Positions 15,572 to 24,797 of a DNA stretch of 64,000 nucleotides are shown here, piece by piece (the first letter of the stretch is position 1; the number at the start of each line of letters is the position of its first letter). Source of the DNA: Paucidesulfovibrio longus DSM 6739 (GTDB lineage Bacteria; Desulfobacterota; Desulfovibrionia; Desulfovibrionales; Desulfovibrionaceae); contig NZ_ATVA01000011.1 of NCBI RefSeq assembly GCF_000420485.1, positions 186,001-250,000 on the forward strand, read 5' to 3'. The translations under genes were made by a program, and so were the position numbers. The notes below the pieces were generated by a model. It was not told where the DNA came from, did not search any database, and saw nothing but the letters and a program-made list of their open reading frames with translations.

Positions 15572-18500
15572 TCAGTTCGCGCGGCCCACGGTCAGGCTGC
15601 GTCCCCTGGCCTCGCCCGAATCGAGCATGGCCTTGAGTTCGCGCTTCCATTTCGGCCCGCCCGCGAGCCTGGCCAGATATTCCACGGTGTGCAGCACGGG
15701 GTTGGCCCGGCCCATCTGGATCAGGGAGCGCTTGATGCCGCTCTTGCAGGAGGGGCAGCCCACGACCACGGGCCGTTCCCGCCCGAAGCCCTCCAGGTCC
15801 AGTTCCATCTGCTTTTGCTTGCGGTGGCGCACCCGGTTGTAGATTTCCGGGCTGGTCACCGCGCCCGTGCCGGACTCGCCGCAGCAGCCGGGCGAGAGGG
15901 AAACCTGGGCGTCGATGAGTCCGGCGAAGGCCGCGCGGTAGATTTCCGGAGCCTTGGCCTTGGGCTGGCCGACCCATTCCGCGTGGCAGGCCGCGTGGTA
16001 GAGCGGGGCGGTTTCCGGAGCCGCGAGGTCGAGGCCGCCCAGCTCGTGCAGATACTGCATGGCGTCCATGTGTTTCAGCGGTTCCACCAGCTCGCCGGAA
16101 AGGTCGTAGCTCTCCAGGGATTCGCGGCAGGTGCCGCAGGCAGTGAGCAGCACCGTGGCCTTGAGTCCGGAGCGGCCCGTGGTGATCAGGGTGTCGATGA
16201 GGGCCTGCCGGGTGCGGTGGCGGTTGGTCTTGTAGGCCTCGGCCGCTCCGGCCGAGAGCAGCGGGTAGCCGCAGCAGAGGTGCTGCTCCGGCAGGACCAC
16301 GTTCACCCCGGACTTGAGCAGCAGATAGAGCGTGGCCTGGCCGATGGAACGGGAGAAGAGGCCGCCCCCGCAGCCGGGGAAGTAGATGACGGTGCGGTCC
16401 GCGGGCGCGTCCGCGCTCTTGAAGACGTTGCGCTCCGCGAGCCTCAGCTCCTGGGCGAGGTTGGTGAAGTCCAGCGCCGGGCCAGGCCCCTGGAACACGG
16501 GCGAGATCATGCGCCTGCGCCAGATTCCCGGAATCAGTCCGAGCCCCTTGTTGGCGATGGATTGGCCGAGGGAAAACGCCTTGGCCGCCATGGGCAGCCG
16601 GGCGGCGGGGTCTTTGGCGAGGTAGGAGAGCACCTTGCCCTTGAGGGCGTGGCCGCTCTTGCCCTTGTAGTCCAGAAAGGCCCGCACGCTGAGCGCGGCC
16701 CCGGCGGAGTCGATCTTCACCGGGCAGACCGAGGTGCATTTGCCGCAGGCCGTGCAGTGGTCCATGAGCGCGCGCAGGCGGTCGAGCAGCTCCGGCGCGG
16801 GTTCGCCGAGCTGAAGCTGCGAATAGTAGACGGCCTCGATGAGCGCGCCCAGGGAGATGTTCTTGTTGCGCGGGTGCGCTTCCAGGCCCTGCTGCGGGTA
16901 GTACATGGGGCAGACCTGCTTGCACTTGCCGCAGCGGGTGCAGGTCTGGACGTTTTTCAGCAGCTCGGTGAGGTGCTCGCGGTCCTTGAGCGCGGTGTCG
17001 TCCAGGTCGTGGATGAGCCTGTTGAAAGAGAAGGTATAGGGCTCTCCGGGCAGCTTGCGGCTGGTCAGCTTGCCGGGGTTGAGCACGCCCTTGGGATCGA
17101 CCTCCGCCTTGTAGGCGCGCAGGGCGTCGATCTTGGACTGGGCCTGGAAGGCGATCTTGGTGATGCCGATGCCGTGCTCGCCGCTGACCTCGCCGCCGAG
17201 CTTGAGCACGTGCTCGAAGACCTCGCGCGCGGCGCGGTGGGCCTCGGCGAGCATGTCCGCGTCGTTGGAGTTCACGGGCAGGTTGACGTGGCAGTTGCCG
17301 TCGCCCGCGTGCATGTGGTTGGCGATGACCACGCGGGTGGCCAGCAGCCTCTCGAACACGGCCTTGAGTTCGCGGTCCTGCTTGGGATAGGCGTCGCGCA
17401 GGGCCTGGAAGAGATAGCGGATCTGGGCTTCCTGCTCCACGTCCGAAATGGTCGCGGCGGTGACGCGCCCGGCCAGGATGTCCTCCACGCGCGCCTTGGC
17501 CTCGACGATGCGCGGGTCCGCGTATTCCACGCCGGGCAGGGCCGTGGCCCTGGAGAGCGCGCGGCGATAGGCCAGGGCCAGATATTTGAGGTTCAGGTTT
17601 TCGAGGTAGTCCGCGAAGTCCGGAATGGCCTGAAGCGGAATGACCACGTCTTCGTTGACCTTGAAGCCGGAGGTGCGCTTGGCGATGGCCGAGAGCTTGT
17701 GGCGGTCCTCCCAGAACAGCTCCGCCTCGCGCTCGTCGCGGGCCGCGAAGATGTCCACGCCGTCGTAGGGCTGGGCCAGGGAGACGACCGTGTCCACGGC
17801 CTCGTCCAGGGCCTGCTGGTGGTCCGAGTCGAGCTGGAGCAGCAGCACGCTGATGGGGTCGCCTTCGTATTGCTGCGACTTTTTGACGTATTCGATGGCC
17901 TGGACGTATTTGGAGCCGAATTCCTCCAGGGCGGAAATCTTGACCAGGTCGCCCTGCTCGCGGATGCGGTTGCGCAGGGCCACCACGTCGTTGATGACCA
18001 GCATGGCGTTGCGCATGGAACGGCCGAAGAATTCGAGGCAGAGCGTGCGCGAGAACGCGGGCCGGGGATGGAGAACGAAGCAGGCTTCGGTGATGACGCC
18101 GTCCACGCCTTCCTTCTGCACGCCGGGCAGGCCGCCGAGGAACTTGTTGGAGACGTCCTTGCCCAGGCCGGGCTTGCGCAGTTCGTCGCCGCGCAGGCGC
18201 ACGTTCCGGATCAGCTCTCCGGCCTCGTCGCGGATTTCGAATTCGGCGCCGTCGCCCTCGAAGATCTTGTGGCGCGGGTGGTCCTTGCGCGAAACCTGGA
18301 TGATCTCGCCCTGGGGCGTGACCATGCGGTAGGAGAAAAGATTGTCGATGGTGGTGCCGTACTCGAAGGCAAAGGGGCCGCCCGCGTTTTCCGCGACGTT
18401 GCCGCCCAGGCTGGAGGCCATCTTCGAGGCCGGGTCCACGGTGAGCAGGAGATTTCTCTCCGCGGCCGCGCGAATGGCGTCCATGGTCAGCACGCCGGTC

Positions 18501-19126
18501 TGGGCACAGAGAATGCGGCTGTCCTCGTCCACCCGGACGATGCGGTTCATGCGGGTGAGCGAGAGCACGGCGGTGCGGCCGTGGATGGGCACGGCGCCGC
18601 CCGTGAGGCCGGTTCCGCCGCCGCGCGGGATGAGCGAAAAGCCCATTTCCCCGGCGAGCCGCACCACGCCCTGGACCTCGGCCTCGGATTCCGGGAAGAG
18701 CACGAGCATGGGCAGCTCCAGGCGCAGGTCCGTCGCGTCCGTGGCGGACTCCACCAGCAGGTGCGGGGAGGAGCCGATGGCGTTGGACGGCAGGACCGCC
18801 TTGAGGCGTTCCATGACCTGCTCCCGGAAGCGGCGGTCCGCCTCGTAGCGGTCCCAGAATTCGCGGATGGCTTCGGTGAGGATCTTGGGATATTCGCCGG
18901 AAAGCATGGGCCGGGACATGTCCAGCCTGCGGGAGACGCTCTTCTTGACCAGGGCGGGGTCCACGAAGGGATTGTAGCGCACGAGGAAAAGCTCGGCAGC
19001 GAGGCTGGCTGCGAGCTTGCGCACGGCGTCGGGCCAGTGGGCCACCTGCTCCAGGTCGGTCACTCCGAGAATCTTGGTCAGCAGATCCTCGTCGGGTATG
19101 GAAATATGCGGGCCTGTTTCGGGCAT
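15572..19126 (-). CDS. FAD-linked D-lactate dehydrogenase-like protein fused to iron-sulfur/CCG domain
   Basis: 1184 residues, a fusion of a GlcD/Dld-type flavoprotein with a GlpC/GlcF-type partner. The FAD-binding PCMH motif is IPRGGGTGLTGGAVP; HMHAGDGNCHVNLPVN and GGEVSGEHGIG mark the C-terminal FAD-oxidase domain. Two [4Fe-4S] motifs follow (CTRCGKCKQVCPMYYP, CTACGKCTSVCPVKID), then two CCG repeats (CCGYPLL, CCGESG). It most likely oxidises D-lactate or another 2-hydroxyacid and passes electrons to the membrane pool, central to growth of sulfate reducers on lactate. The start ATG at 19126 has AGGAGG 10 nt upstream. It is divergent from the serine biosynthesis genes. Confidence 0.9.
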   Translation of the reverse strand: MPETGPHISIPDEDLLTKILGVTDLEQVAHWPDAVRKLAASLAAELFLVRYNPFVDPALVKKSVSRRLDMSRPMLSGEYPKILTEAIREFWDRYEADRRFREQVMERLKAVLPSNAIGSSPHLLVESATDATDLRLELPMLVLFPESEAEVQGVVRLAGEMGFSLIPRGGGTGLTGGAVPIHGRTAVLSLTRMNRIVRVDEDSRILCAQTGVLTMDAIRAAAERNLLLTVDPASKMASSLGGNVAENAGGPFAFEYGTTIDNLFSYRMVTPQGEIIQVSRKDHPRHKIFEGDGAEFEIRDEAGELIRNVRLRGDELRKPGLGKDVSNKFLGGLPGVQKEGVDGVITEACFVLHPRPAFSRTLCLEFFGRSMRNAMLVINDVVALRNRIREQGDLVKISALEEFGSKYVQAIEYVKKSQQYEGDPISVLLLQLDSDHQQALDEAVDTVVSLAQPYDGVDIFAARDEREAELFWEDRHKLSAIAKRTSGFKVNEDVVIPLQAIPDFADYLENLNLKYLALAYRRALSRATALPGVEYADPRIVEAKARVEDILAGRVTAATISDVEQEAQIRYLFQALRDAYPKQDRELKAVFERLLATRVVIANHMHAGDGNCHVNLPVNSNDADMLAEAHRAAREVFEHVLKLGGEVSGEHGIGITKIAFQAQSKIDALRAYKAEVDPKGVLNPGKLTSRKLPGEPYTFSFNRLIHDLDDTALKDREHLTELLKNVQTCTRCGKCKQVCPMYYPQQGLEAHPRNKNISLGALIEAVYYSQLQLGEPAPELLDRLRALMDHCTACGKCTSVCPVKIDSAGAALSVRAFLDYKGKSGHALKGKVLSYLAKDPAARLPMAAKAFSLGQSIANKGLGLIPGIWRRRMISPVFQGPGPALDFTNLAQELRLAERNVFKSADAPADRTVIYFPGCGGGLFSRSIGQATLYLLLKSGVNVVLPEQHLCCGYPLLSAGAAEAYKTNRHRTRQALIDTLITTGRSGLKATVLLTACGTCRESLESYDLSGELVEPLKHMDAMQYLHELGGLDLAAPETAPLYHAACHAEWVGQPKAKAPEIYRAAFAGLIDAQVSLSPGCCGESGTGAVTSPEIYNRVRHRKQKQMELDLEGFGRERPVVVGCPSCKSGIKRSLIQMGRANPVLHTVEYLARLAGGPKWKRELKAMLDSGEARGRSLTVGRAN

Positions 19127-19360
19127 CTTGAAGAATCCTCCTGGGCGGGAATCAGCCGGGCGGCGGGAAAGGGGGAATATAGGTACGGCCGGCCCGCTTG
19201 GCAAGGCCTGCGAACCCGCGCCGGGCCGAGGCCCGCAGGGGCGTTGACGAATCCGAAGGAAATTCTGCCTGAAACTGTTTTCTGGACACCGAACCCCGCA
19301 GGGGATAAGAGAAATGTTCTTTACGCGATCCGCAATCCAAGAACCATAGGCGAGGACTCC

Positions 19361-20497
19361 ATGAACACGAACGATTTCGCGAAACTGAAACTGTTCATCA
19401 CCGGCCCGACCTATTTGCGGGAAGAGGTCCGGCAGGCGGGAATGCTGCCCGAATTCGGGCACCGCGACTCTGAAAACGACAAGCGTTTCAAGCCGATAAT
19501 GGGCTGGCTGCGCGAGCTCACCGATGCGGGCGACGAATATACGCCCGTGCTCTTCCTCGGTTCCGGCTCCACGGCCATGGAATCCTCGATCCGCTCCCTG
19601 GTGGCGGACGGCGAAACCGTGCTCAACGTCTCCGTGGGCGCCTTCGGCGATCTTTACCACACCATGGCCGTGGCCAACGGCAAGTGCGCGGTGCAGCTCA
19701 AGTTCGACTACGGCCAGGCCATCGACCTGGACGTGCTGGAGCGGACCATCATGGAGCACAAGCCCGCCGTGGTCACCTTCACCCACAACGAAACCTCCAC
19801 GGGCGTGACAAGCGACATCCAGGCCGTGTGCGAGCTGGTGCGCCAGTATGACGCCCTGCCCCTGGTGGACGGCGTGTCCATCTTCGGCGGCGCGCCCATC
19901 GGCCTCAAGGGTTCCGGCGCGGCCATGTACAGCACGGCCACCCAGAAGAGCCTGGGGCTGCCCGCGGGCTTCGGCATCGGCTTCATCCATGCCGACGCCG
20001 AGGAAAAGGCGGCCCGCGTGTCCGACAAGGGGCACGGCACCGACATCCTCAAGCAGCTCGGCCGGGCTCGCAAGTTCCAGACCCTGAGCACCCCGAACAC
20101 CACCCTGGCCAACCAGATGTTCGTGCAGCTCAAGTACATCTTCGAGGAAGAGGGCGTGGAGAACCGCTTCGCCCGCCACGCGGCCATGCGCGCGATGGTC
20201 GCGGACTGGGTTGCCGGGCTGCCCGGCTTCGAGCTTTTCGCCCAGGAGGGCCACCGCTCCCCGACCCTGACCACGGTGCTCGTGCCGGAAGGCGTGAGCG
20301 TGAAGCAGCTCAAGGCCGCCAAGGAAAGCATGCGCGCCAAGGGCTACCTCTACGACCCCGGCTACGGCAAGCTGAACACCCTCCTGGAAGAGGCGGGACG
20401 CAGGCCTGTCTTCCGCGTGGGGCACATGGGCGACATCACCCCGGCCATGCTCGAAGAGTATCTGGCCGATCTCGGACAGGTACTTCAGAATCTCTAA
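19361..20497 (+). CDS. Class V aminotransferase, probable phosphoserine aminotransferase
   Basis: 378 residues of the serine-pyruvate/alanine-glyoxylate aminotransferase type. PLP lysine lies in STATQKSLGLPAGFG; GSGSTAMESSIRSL and TFTHNETSTGV surround the cofactor. SerA is 13 nt downstream, so this enzyme most likely converts 3-phosphohydroxypyruvate to phosphoserine in place of a canonical SerC; that role is inferred from the neighbour. Some members act on pyruvate or glyoxylate instead. GAGGA precedes the ATG by 6 nt. Confidence 0.9.
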   Translation: MNTNDFAKLKLFITGPTYLREEVRQAGMLPEFGHRDSENDKRFKPIMGWLRELTDAGDEYTPVLFLGSGSTAMESSIRSLVADGETVLNVSVGAFGDLYHTMAVANGKCAVQLKFDYGQAIDLDVLERTIMEHKPAVVTFTHNETSTGVTSDIQAVCELVRQYDALPLVDGVSIFGGAPIGLKGSGAAMYSTATQKSLGLPAGFGIGFIHADAEEKAARVSDKGHGTDILKQLGRARKFQTLSTPNTTLANQMFVQLKYIFEEEGVENRFARHAAMRAMVADWVAGLPGFELFAQEGHRSPTLTTVLVPEGVSVKQLKAAKESMRAKGYLYDPGYGKLNTLLEEAGRRPVFRVGHMGDITPAMLEEYLADLGQVLQNL

Positions 20498-20510
20498 TCG
20501 GGAGGCCGGA

Positions 20511-21695
20511 ATGCGTATTCTTGCGAACGACGGGCTGGTGGAACAGGCTGCTGACTATCTCCGCAAGGAGGGGTTCAGCGTGGAGACCGAGAAGCGGGAC
20601 ACCGAGGATCTGCTCGGCGAGATCGGCGGCTACGACGCCCTGCTCGTGCGCAGCGCCACCAAGGTCACGCGCGAAGTCCTGGAAGCCGGAACCCGCAACG
20701 GCGGCAAGCTCAAGATCGTGGGCCGCGGCGGCGTGGGCACGGACAATATCGACCTGGAAGCGGCCAAGGAACTGGGCGTCATCGTCAAGTTCGCGCCCAA
20801 CGGCAACACCAACGCCACTGCCGAGCACGCCCTGGGCCTGATGTTCGCCATTGCCCGGCGCGTGCCCCTGGCGCACGAGACGCTCAAGAACGGCGTCTGG
20901 CACAAGAAGCGTTTCGTGGGGGTGGAGCTTCAGGGCAAGACCCTCGGCGTCATCGGCTGCGGGCGCATCGGCCAGTCGCTGGCGGGCAAGGCGCGCGGCA
21001 TCGGCATGAAGGTCATCGGCTACGACGTCTACCACGCCATCGATACCAAGTGCGAGTACGTGGACAGCATGGACGACCTGCTGCGCCAGTCCGACTTCAT
21101 CAGCCTGCACACGGGCGGCAAGGACGCCATCATCACCGCCCGCGAACTGGCCCTGATGAAGCCCACGGCCTATCTGGTCAACGCCTCGCGCGGCAACAAC
21201 GTGGACATCGACGCGCTGCACCACGCGCTTTCCACCGGGATCATCGCGGGCGCGGCCCTGGACTGCTACCCGAGCGAGCCCAAGCGCGAGGGCGAGCCTT
21301 TCCAGACCAAGCTGCACGAGCTGGACAACGTGGTCTTCTCGGCCCACCTGGGCGCGAGCACCAAGAACGCGGGCATCCGCACGGGCATGGAGATCGCCGA
21401 GGTGGTCACGCGCTACCTGCGGCGCGGCGATTTCGGAAATTCCGTGAACGTGGGCGAAACCGTGGAGCAGGAAGGCCAGGCCATCTACACCATTTTCATC
21501 ACCCACGAGGACAAGCCGGGCATGTTCGGCAAGTTCGGCACCGCCCTGGGCGAGATGGGCGTGAACATCCGCGAGAACAACTCCCGCAAGCTCGCGGAAA
21601 GCGTGCAGACCGTCTACATCGTGCACACCAAGCCGGACAAGGCCGTGGTGGAGCGCATCGCCGCCATCGACGGCGTCATCCGCGTGGCTGTCTAG
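20511..21695 (+). CDS. serA: D-3-phosphoglycerate dehydrogenase
   Basis: 394 residues. NAD-binding Rossmann motif GVIGCGRIGQSLAGKARGIG, catalytic Arg in NASRGNNVD, Glu in DCYPSEP and His in SAHLGAS are all present. A C-terminal ACT domain (IYTIFITHEDKPGMFGKFGTALGEMGVNIRE) probably binds serine for feedback control. It makes 3-phosphohydroxypyruvate, the first step of serine synthesis, and is cotranscribed with the class V aminotransferase. GGGAGG precedes the ATG. A bidirectional terminator follows. Confidence 0.95.
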   Translation: MRILANDGLVEQAADYLRKEGFSVETEKRDTEDLLGEIGGYDALLVRSATKVTREVLEAGTRNGGKLKIVGRGGVGTDNIDLEAAKELGVIVKFAPNGNTNATAEHALGLMFAIARRVPLAHETLKNGVWHKKRFVGVELQGKTLGVIGCGRIGQSLAGKARGIGMKVIGYDVYHAIDTKCEYVDSMDDLLRQSDFISLHTGGKDAIITARELALMKPTAYLVNASRGNNVDIDALHHALSTGIIAGAALDCYPSEPKREGEPFQTKLHELDNVVFSAHLGASTKNAGIRTGMEIAEVVTRYLRRGDFGNSVNVGETVEQEGQAIYTIFITHEDKPGMFGKFGTALGEMGVNIRENNSRKLAESVQTVYIVHTKPDKAVVERIAAIDGVIRVAV

Positions 21696-21718
21696 CCCCG
21701 CCATTCTCCGCAACAACA

Positions 21719-21752
21719 AAAAACGCCCGGTCAGCAATGGCCGGGCGTTTTC
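21719..21752. terminator. Bidirectional terminator after serA
   Basis: Inverted repeat AAACGCCCGGTC / GGCCGGGCGTTT with A- and T-rich flanks. It separates serA from the convergent small gene. Confidence 0.9.
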
Positions 21753-21772
21753 GCTTCCATCCTGTTCGGGCG

Positions 21773-22162
21773 TCAGCCCAGTTCGTCCAGAATGGCGGCC
21801 AGCGCCTTTTCCACGCCCGTGGCCTGCTCGAAGGCCTGTTCGTAGAGCTCGGCGATGAGATCCTTCTGCCGGGCCAGGGGGGAGACGCCGGAAATCACGG
21901 CCTTGTCGATCATGTCCTTGCCGTCCGCCGAGCAGATGATCAGATGGTAGGTGGCCTGGGGTTCGGGAAGTCCCTGCGCGCCTTCCGGCAGGGGCGGGGC
22001 TTCCTGGCAGCGCAGCTTGATGACGTATCCGGCCAGGGACGCGCGCACGTCGCAGCGGTCCGGCCCGGAGGTCCAGGAAAGCTTGCCGGAGAGGGTGTTT
22101 CGATGGAGCTTGCGGATCATGTCCGCCATCATCATGCTGCGGCGTTCGAGTTTGCTGGACAA
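21773..22162 (-). CDS. Small protein of unknown function downstream of hypF
   Basis: 129 residues if started at the TTG at 22162, which has GGGAGG 6 nt upstream; an ATG cluster nine codons later is the alternative. Not recognised. The sequence is soluble: RKLHRNTLSGKLSWTSG, then VRASLAGYVIKLRCQE and YHLIICSADGKDMIDKAVIS, ending in a helix. It looks like a small alpha/beta protein without catalytic motifs. It follows hypF at 66 nt on the same strand and may be cotranscribed with it. Confidence 0.65.
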   Translation of the reverse strand: MSSKLERRSMMMADMIRKLHRNTLSGKLSWTSGPDRCDVRASLAGYVIKLRCQEAPPLPEGAQGLPEPQATYHLIICSADGKDMIDKAVISGVSPLARQKDLIAELYEQAFEQATGVEKALAAILDELG

Positions 22163-22228
22163 GGGCGGCCTCCCGGTTGTGATGGAGTGCGGTGTATGTG
22201 GTTTCACGTACTGCAACCGGATGAATTG

Positions 22229-24634
22229 TCAAGCCTTGGAGAGCAGCAGACGCCGCCGTCCCCAGGCGGCCTGGCCGAGCGAGATGCAGGCGTCGCCCGG
22301 CGGCACGAGGCGGTGCACGAGCGGGGTCAGGCCGCGGGCGCGCAGGGCGGCGGGCAGCTCCGCGGCCAGGGTCAGGTTCTGCATCACCCCGCCGGAGAGG
22401 GCCGCGTGTTCCACGCCGAGGGCGGCGGCGAAGTGCGCGGCCATATCCGCCAGCCCGGTCACGAGTCCCCGGTGGAAGCGGCGGGCGATGGTTCCCGGCG
22501 CGACGCCCGCGTCCAGGTCGGCCTTGCAGGCCGCGAACAGGGCGAGCGTGTCCAGCAGGGCGGGCGCGCCTTCTTCCGGCGCGGGCCGAAGCGGGCAGGG
22601 GTAGTCCCCCTGCGCGTCCATGTCCTGGCTTGCCTCCAGCACGATGGCGGCCTGTCCCTCGTAGCTGATCACGTGCATCAGGCCGAGCAGGGCGGCCACC
22701 GCGTCGAAGAGCCGCCCGCAGCTGGACGTGGCCGGGCAGTTCAGGCCGCGCTCGAGCATCTGGGGCAGGAAGCGGCAGGCTTGCTCGTGCTCCTTCGCCC
22801 AGGACCAGCGCTCGGGGTCGGGCGCGCGCTCGCCCAGCTGCCAGAGCATGGCCTGGGCGATGCGCCAGGGCTCGCGCACGGCCGCCTCGCCTCCGGGCAG
22901 GGCGCAGGTGGAAAAATGGGCCAGACGTCTGTGTTCCAGCGTGGCGGAATCCACGAACAGGCATTCGCCGCCCCAGATGGTTCCGTCCTCGCCGTACCCG
23001 GTGCCGTCCAGGGCCAGGCCGATGGCGGGGCCTTCGTGGCGGTGCTCGGCCAGCACGGCGTGGATGTGGGCGTAGTGGTGCTGGAGCGGGAGCACGGGCA
23101 GGGGCTCGCCCCCGCGTGCGAGGCCGATGGACGCGGCCAGTTCCCCGGCAACCTGGCTGGTCATGTAGTCCGGGTGCAGGTCGCGCACGATCAGATCCGG
23201 CTCGACCTGGAGCACGTCCCGCAGGTGCGCCTGGATTTCCTTGTAGAAGCCGAGGGTGGCGAGGTTTTCCATGTCCCCGATGTGCTGCGAGGGGAAGGCC
23301 TGGTCGCCCTTGGTCAGGCAGAGCGTGGCCTTGAGTTCCGGCCCGGTGCCGAGCACGCAGGGCGCTTTCCGGCCTTGGGGCGCGGGCGGCAGAAACACGG
23401 GCGCCGGGGTGTAGCCGCGGGCGCGGCGCATGAAGAGGGCGTCCATTCCGGTGGCGGGGCCGCCGTTCTCCGGCGCGGGGCGGACCACGGAGTCGTCCGT
23501 GCGGATGAGGATGTCCCGGTTGTGCAGCAGGAAGACGTCGGCCATGCCGGAAAGGCGGGACAGGGCCTCGCGGTTGCCCAGGCAGATGGGCTCGGAGCTG
23601 AGGTTGCCGGAGGTCATGACCAGGGCGGGCAGGCGGCCCTGCTCCGCGAAAAGTTCGAGCAGCACGTGGTGCAGCGGCGTGTAGGGCAGCATCAGGCCGA
23701 CGAACGGCGTGTCCGGGGAAATGTCCTCGGCCAGGGGGCTGCCGTCCCGGCGGCGCAGCAGCGTGATGGGGCGCTCGCGGCACTGGAGCAGTTCGGCCCC
23801 GGCCCGGTCCGTTTCCGCGATGATCCGGGCCGTTTCCAGGTTCGGGACCATCACGGCCAGGGGCTTGTGCGGCCGGTTCTTGCGTGCGCGCAGCTCGGCC
23901 ACGGCGGCGTCCGAGGTCGCGTCGCAGGCGAGGTGGAAGCCCCCCAGTCCCTTGATCGCGGCCAGCTTCCCCTGGGCCAGCAGGGCCGCGAGTCTTTCCA
24001 GGGCCGCAGGGCCTTCGGCAAGCGGCTTGCCGCCTGCGTCCGCGAGCCAGACCTGCGGGCCGCAGACCGGGCAGGCATTGGGCTGGGCGTGAAAGCGCCG
24101 GTCCAGGGGATTTTCGTATTCCGCGCCGCATTCCGGGCACATGGGAAAGCAGCCCATGGAAGTCACGGGCCGGTCGTAGGGAATGGAGCGGGTGATGGTC
24201 CAGCGCGGGCCGCAATTGGTGCAGTTGGTGAAGGGGTAGCGGAAGCGGCGGTCCGCAGGGTCGCGCATTTCCGCGAGGCAGTCCTCGCAGGTGGCGATGT
24301 CCGGGCTGATGAGCACGTTGTGCCCCTTGCCCGCGCTGCTTTTCTTGATTTCAAAGGCGGCTTCGTCCGCAGCCGGGGGCATCTCGTCCACCCGCAGGTC
24401 CACGATGCGCGCGAGCGGCGGCAGGGTGTGCACGAGGTCGTCGCCGAAACCGTCCGCCTGGGGGGCAGGGCCCTGCACCTCGATGACCACGCCCTCGGAG
24501 GTGTTGCGGACCGATCCGGTCAGGGCGTGCTTCAGGGCGGTGCGGTAGACGAAAGGCCGGAAGCCCACGCCCTGGACCTGGCCGTTGACCACATAGCGGC
24601 GGCGGATGGTTTGGTTCGGCATGGGCAAGGTCAT
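22229..24634 (-). CDS. hypF: Carbamoyltransferase for [NiFe] hydrogenase maturation
   Basis: 801 residues, full length for HypF. Domains in order are an acylphosphatase-like N-terminus (VNGQVQGVGFRPFVYR), two zinc-finger pairs (CEDC...CTNC, CPEC...CPVC), a YrdC-like domain and a Kae1/TobZ-like C-terminal domain with HHYAHIHAVLAEH and LALDGTGYGEDGTIWGGE. HypF uses carbamoyl phosphate and ATP to make the thiocarbamate on HypE that becomes the cyanide ligand. No other hyp gene is in the window. The start is the ATG at 24634; no clear SD is seen, and an ATG four codons later is possible. Confidence 0.96.
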   Translation of the reverse strand: MTLPMPNQTIRRRYVVNGQVQGVGFRPFVYRTALKHALTGSVRNTSEGVVIEVQGPAPQADGFGDDLVHTLPPLARIVDLRVDEMPPAADEAAFEIKKSSAGKGHNVLISPDIATCEDCLAEMRDPADRRFRYPFTNCTNCGPRWTITRSIPYDRPVTSMGCFPMCPECGAEYENPLDRRFHAQPNACPVCGPQVWLADAGGKPLAEGPAALERLAALLAQGKLAAIKGLGGFHLACDATSDAAVAELRARKNRPHKPLAVMVPNLETARIIAETDRAGAELLQCRERPITLLRRRDGSPLAEDISPDTPFVGLMLPYTPLHHVLLELFAEQGRLPALVMTSGNLSSEPICLGNREALSRLSGMADVFLLHNRDILIRTDDSVVRPAPENGGPATGMDALFMRRARGYTPAPVFLPPAPQGRKAPCVLGTGPELKATLCLTKGDQAFPSQHIGDMENLATLGFYKEIQAHLRDVLQVEPDLIVRDLHPDYMTSQVAGELAASIGLARGGEPLPVLPLQHHYAHIHAVLAEHRHEGPAIGLALDGTGYGEDGTIWGGECLFVDSATLEHRRLAHFSTCALPGGEAAVREPWRIAQAMLWQLGERAPDPERWSWAKEHEQACRFLPQMLERGLNCPATSSCGRLFDAVAALLGLMHVISYEGQAAIVLEASQDMDAQGDYPCPLRPAPEEGAPALLDTLALFAACKADLDAGVAPGTIARRFHRGLVTGLADMAAHFAAALGVEHAALSGGVMQNLTLAAELPAALRARGLTPLVHRLVPPGDACISLGQAAWGRRRLLLSKA

Positions 24635-24699
24635 AGCCGCGCGGGCGCAAAAAGGGAAGTCCCTCTGGCGGATTGGCGGCTTCCCGGATCAGATGGCCG

Positions 24700-24751
24700 C
24701 CCTATCCGGCGCTCTATCCGGCGCCCCAGCCAGCGGCATCATCCGGCGCCC
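24700..24751. repeat. Short direct repeats of an ATCCGGCGC(C) unit
   Basis: Between the permease stop and hypF there are three copies of ATCCGGCGC within about 50 bp, two of which extend to ATCCGGCGCCCCAGCC. The repeat centres are GC-rich palindromes (GGCGCC). No gene is visible between 24635 and 24797. Confidence 0.6.
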
Positions 24752-24797
24752 CAGCCGACGTCGCATTCTGCGATTCGTCCGGCAAGTGACCCGGCGA

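Noticed and set aside
15536-19360. In-frame N-terminal extension of the class V aminotransferase (1653 residues in total)
   Set aside because: Antisense to the D-lactate-dehydrogenase-like gene. The conserved aminotransferase begins at 19361 with a good SD.
20436-24215. Minus-strand reading frame of about 1260 residues across serA and hypF
   Set aside because: It runs antisense to serA and out of frame through hypF. The Pro/Arg/Gly-rich text has no family signature, while both real genes are complete.
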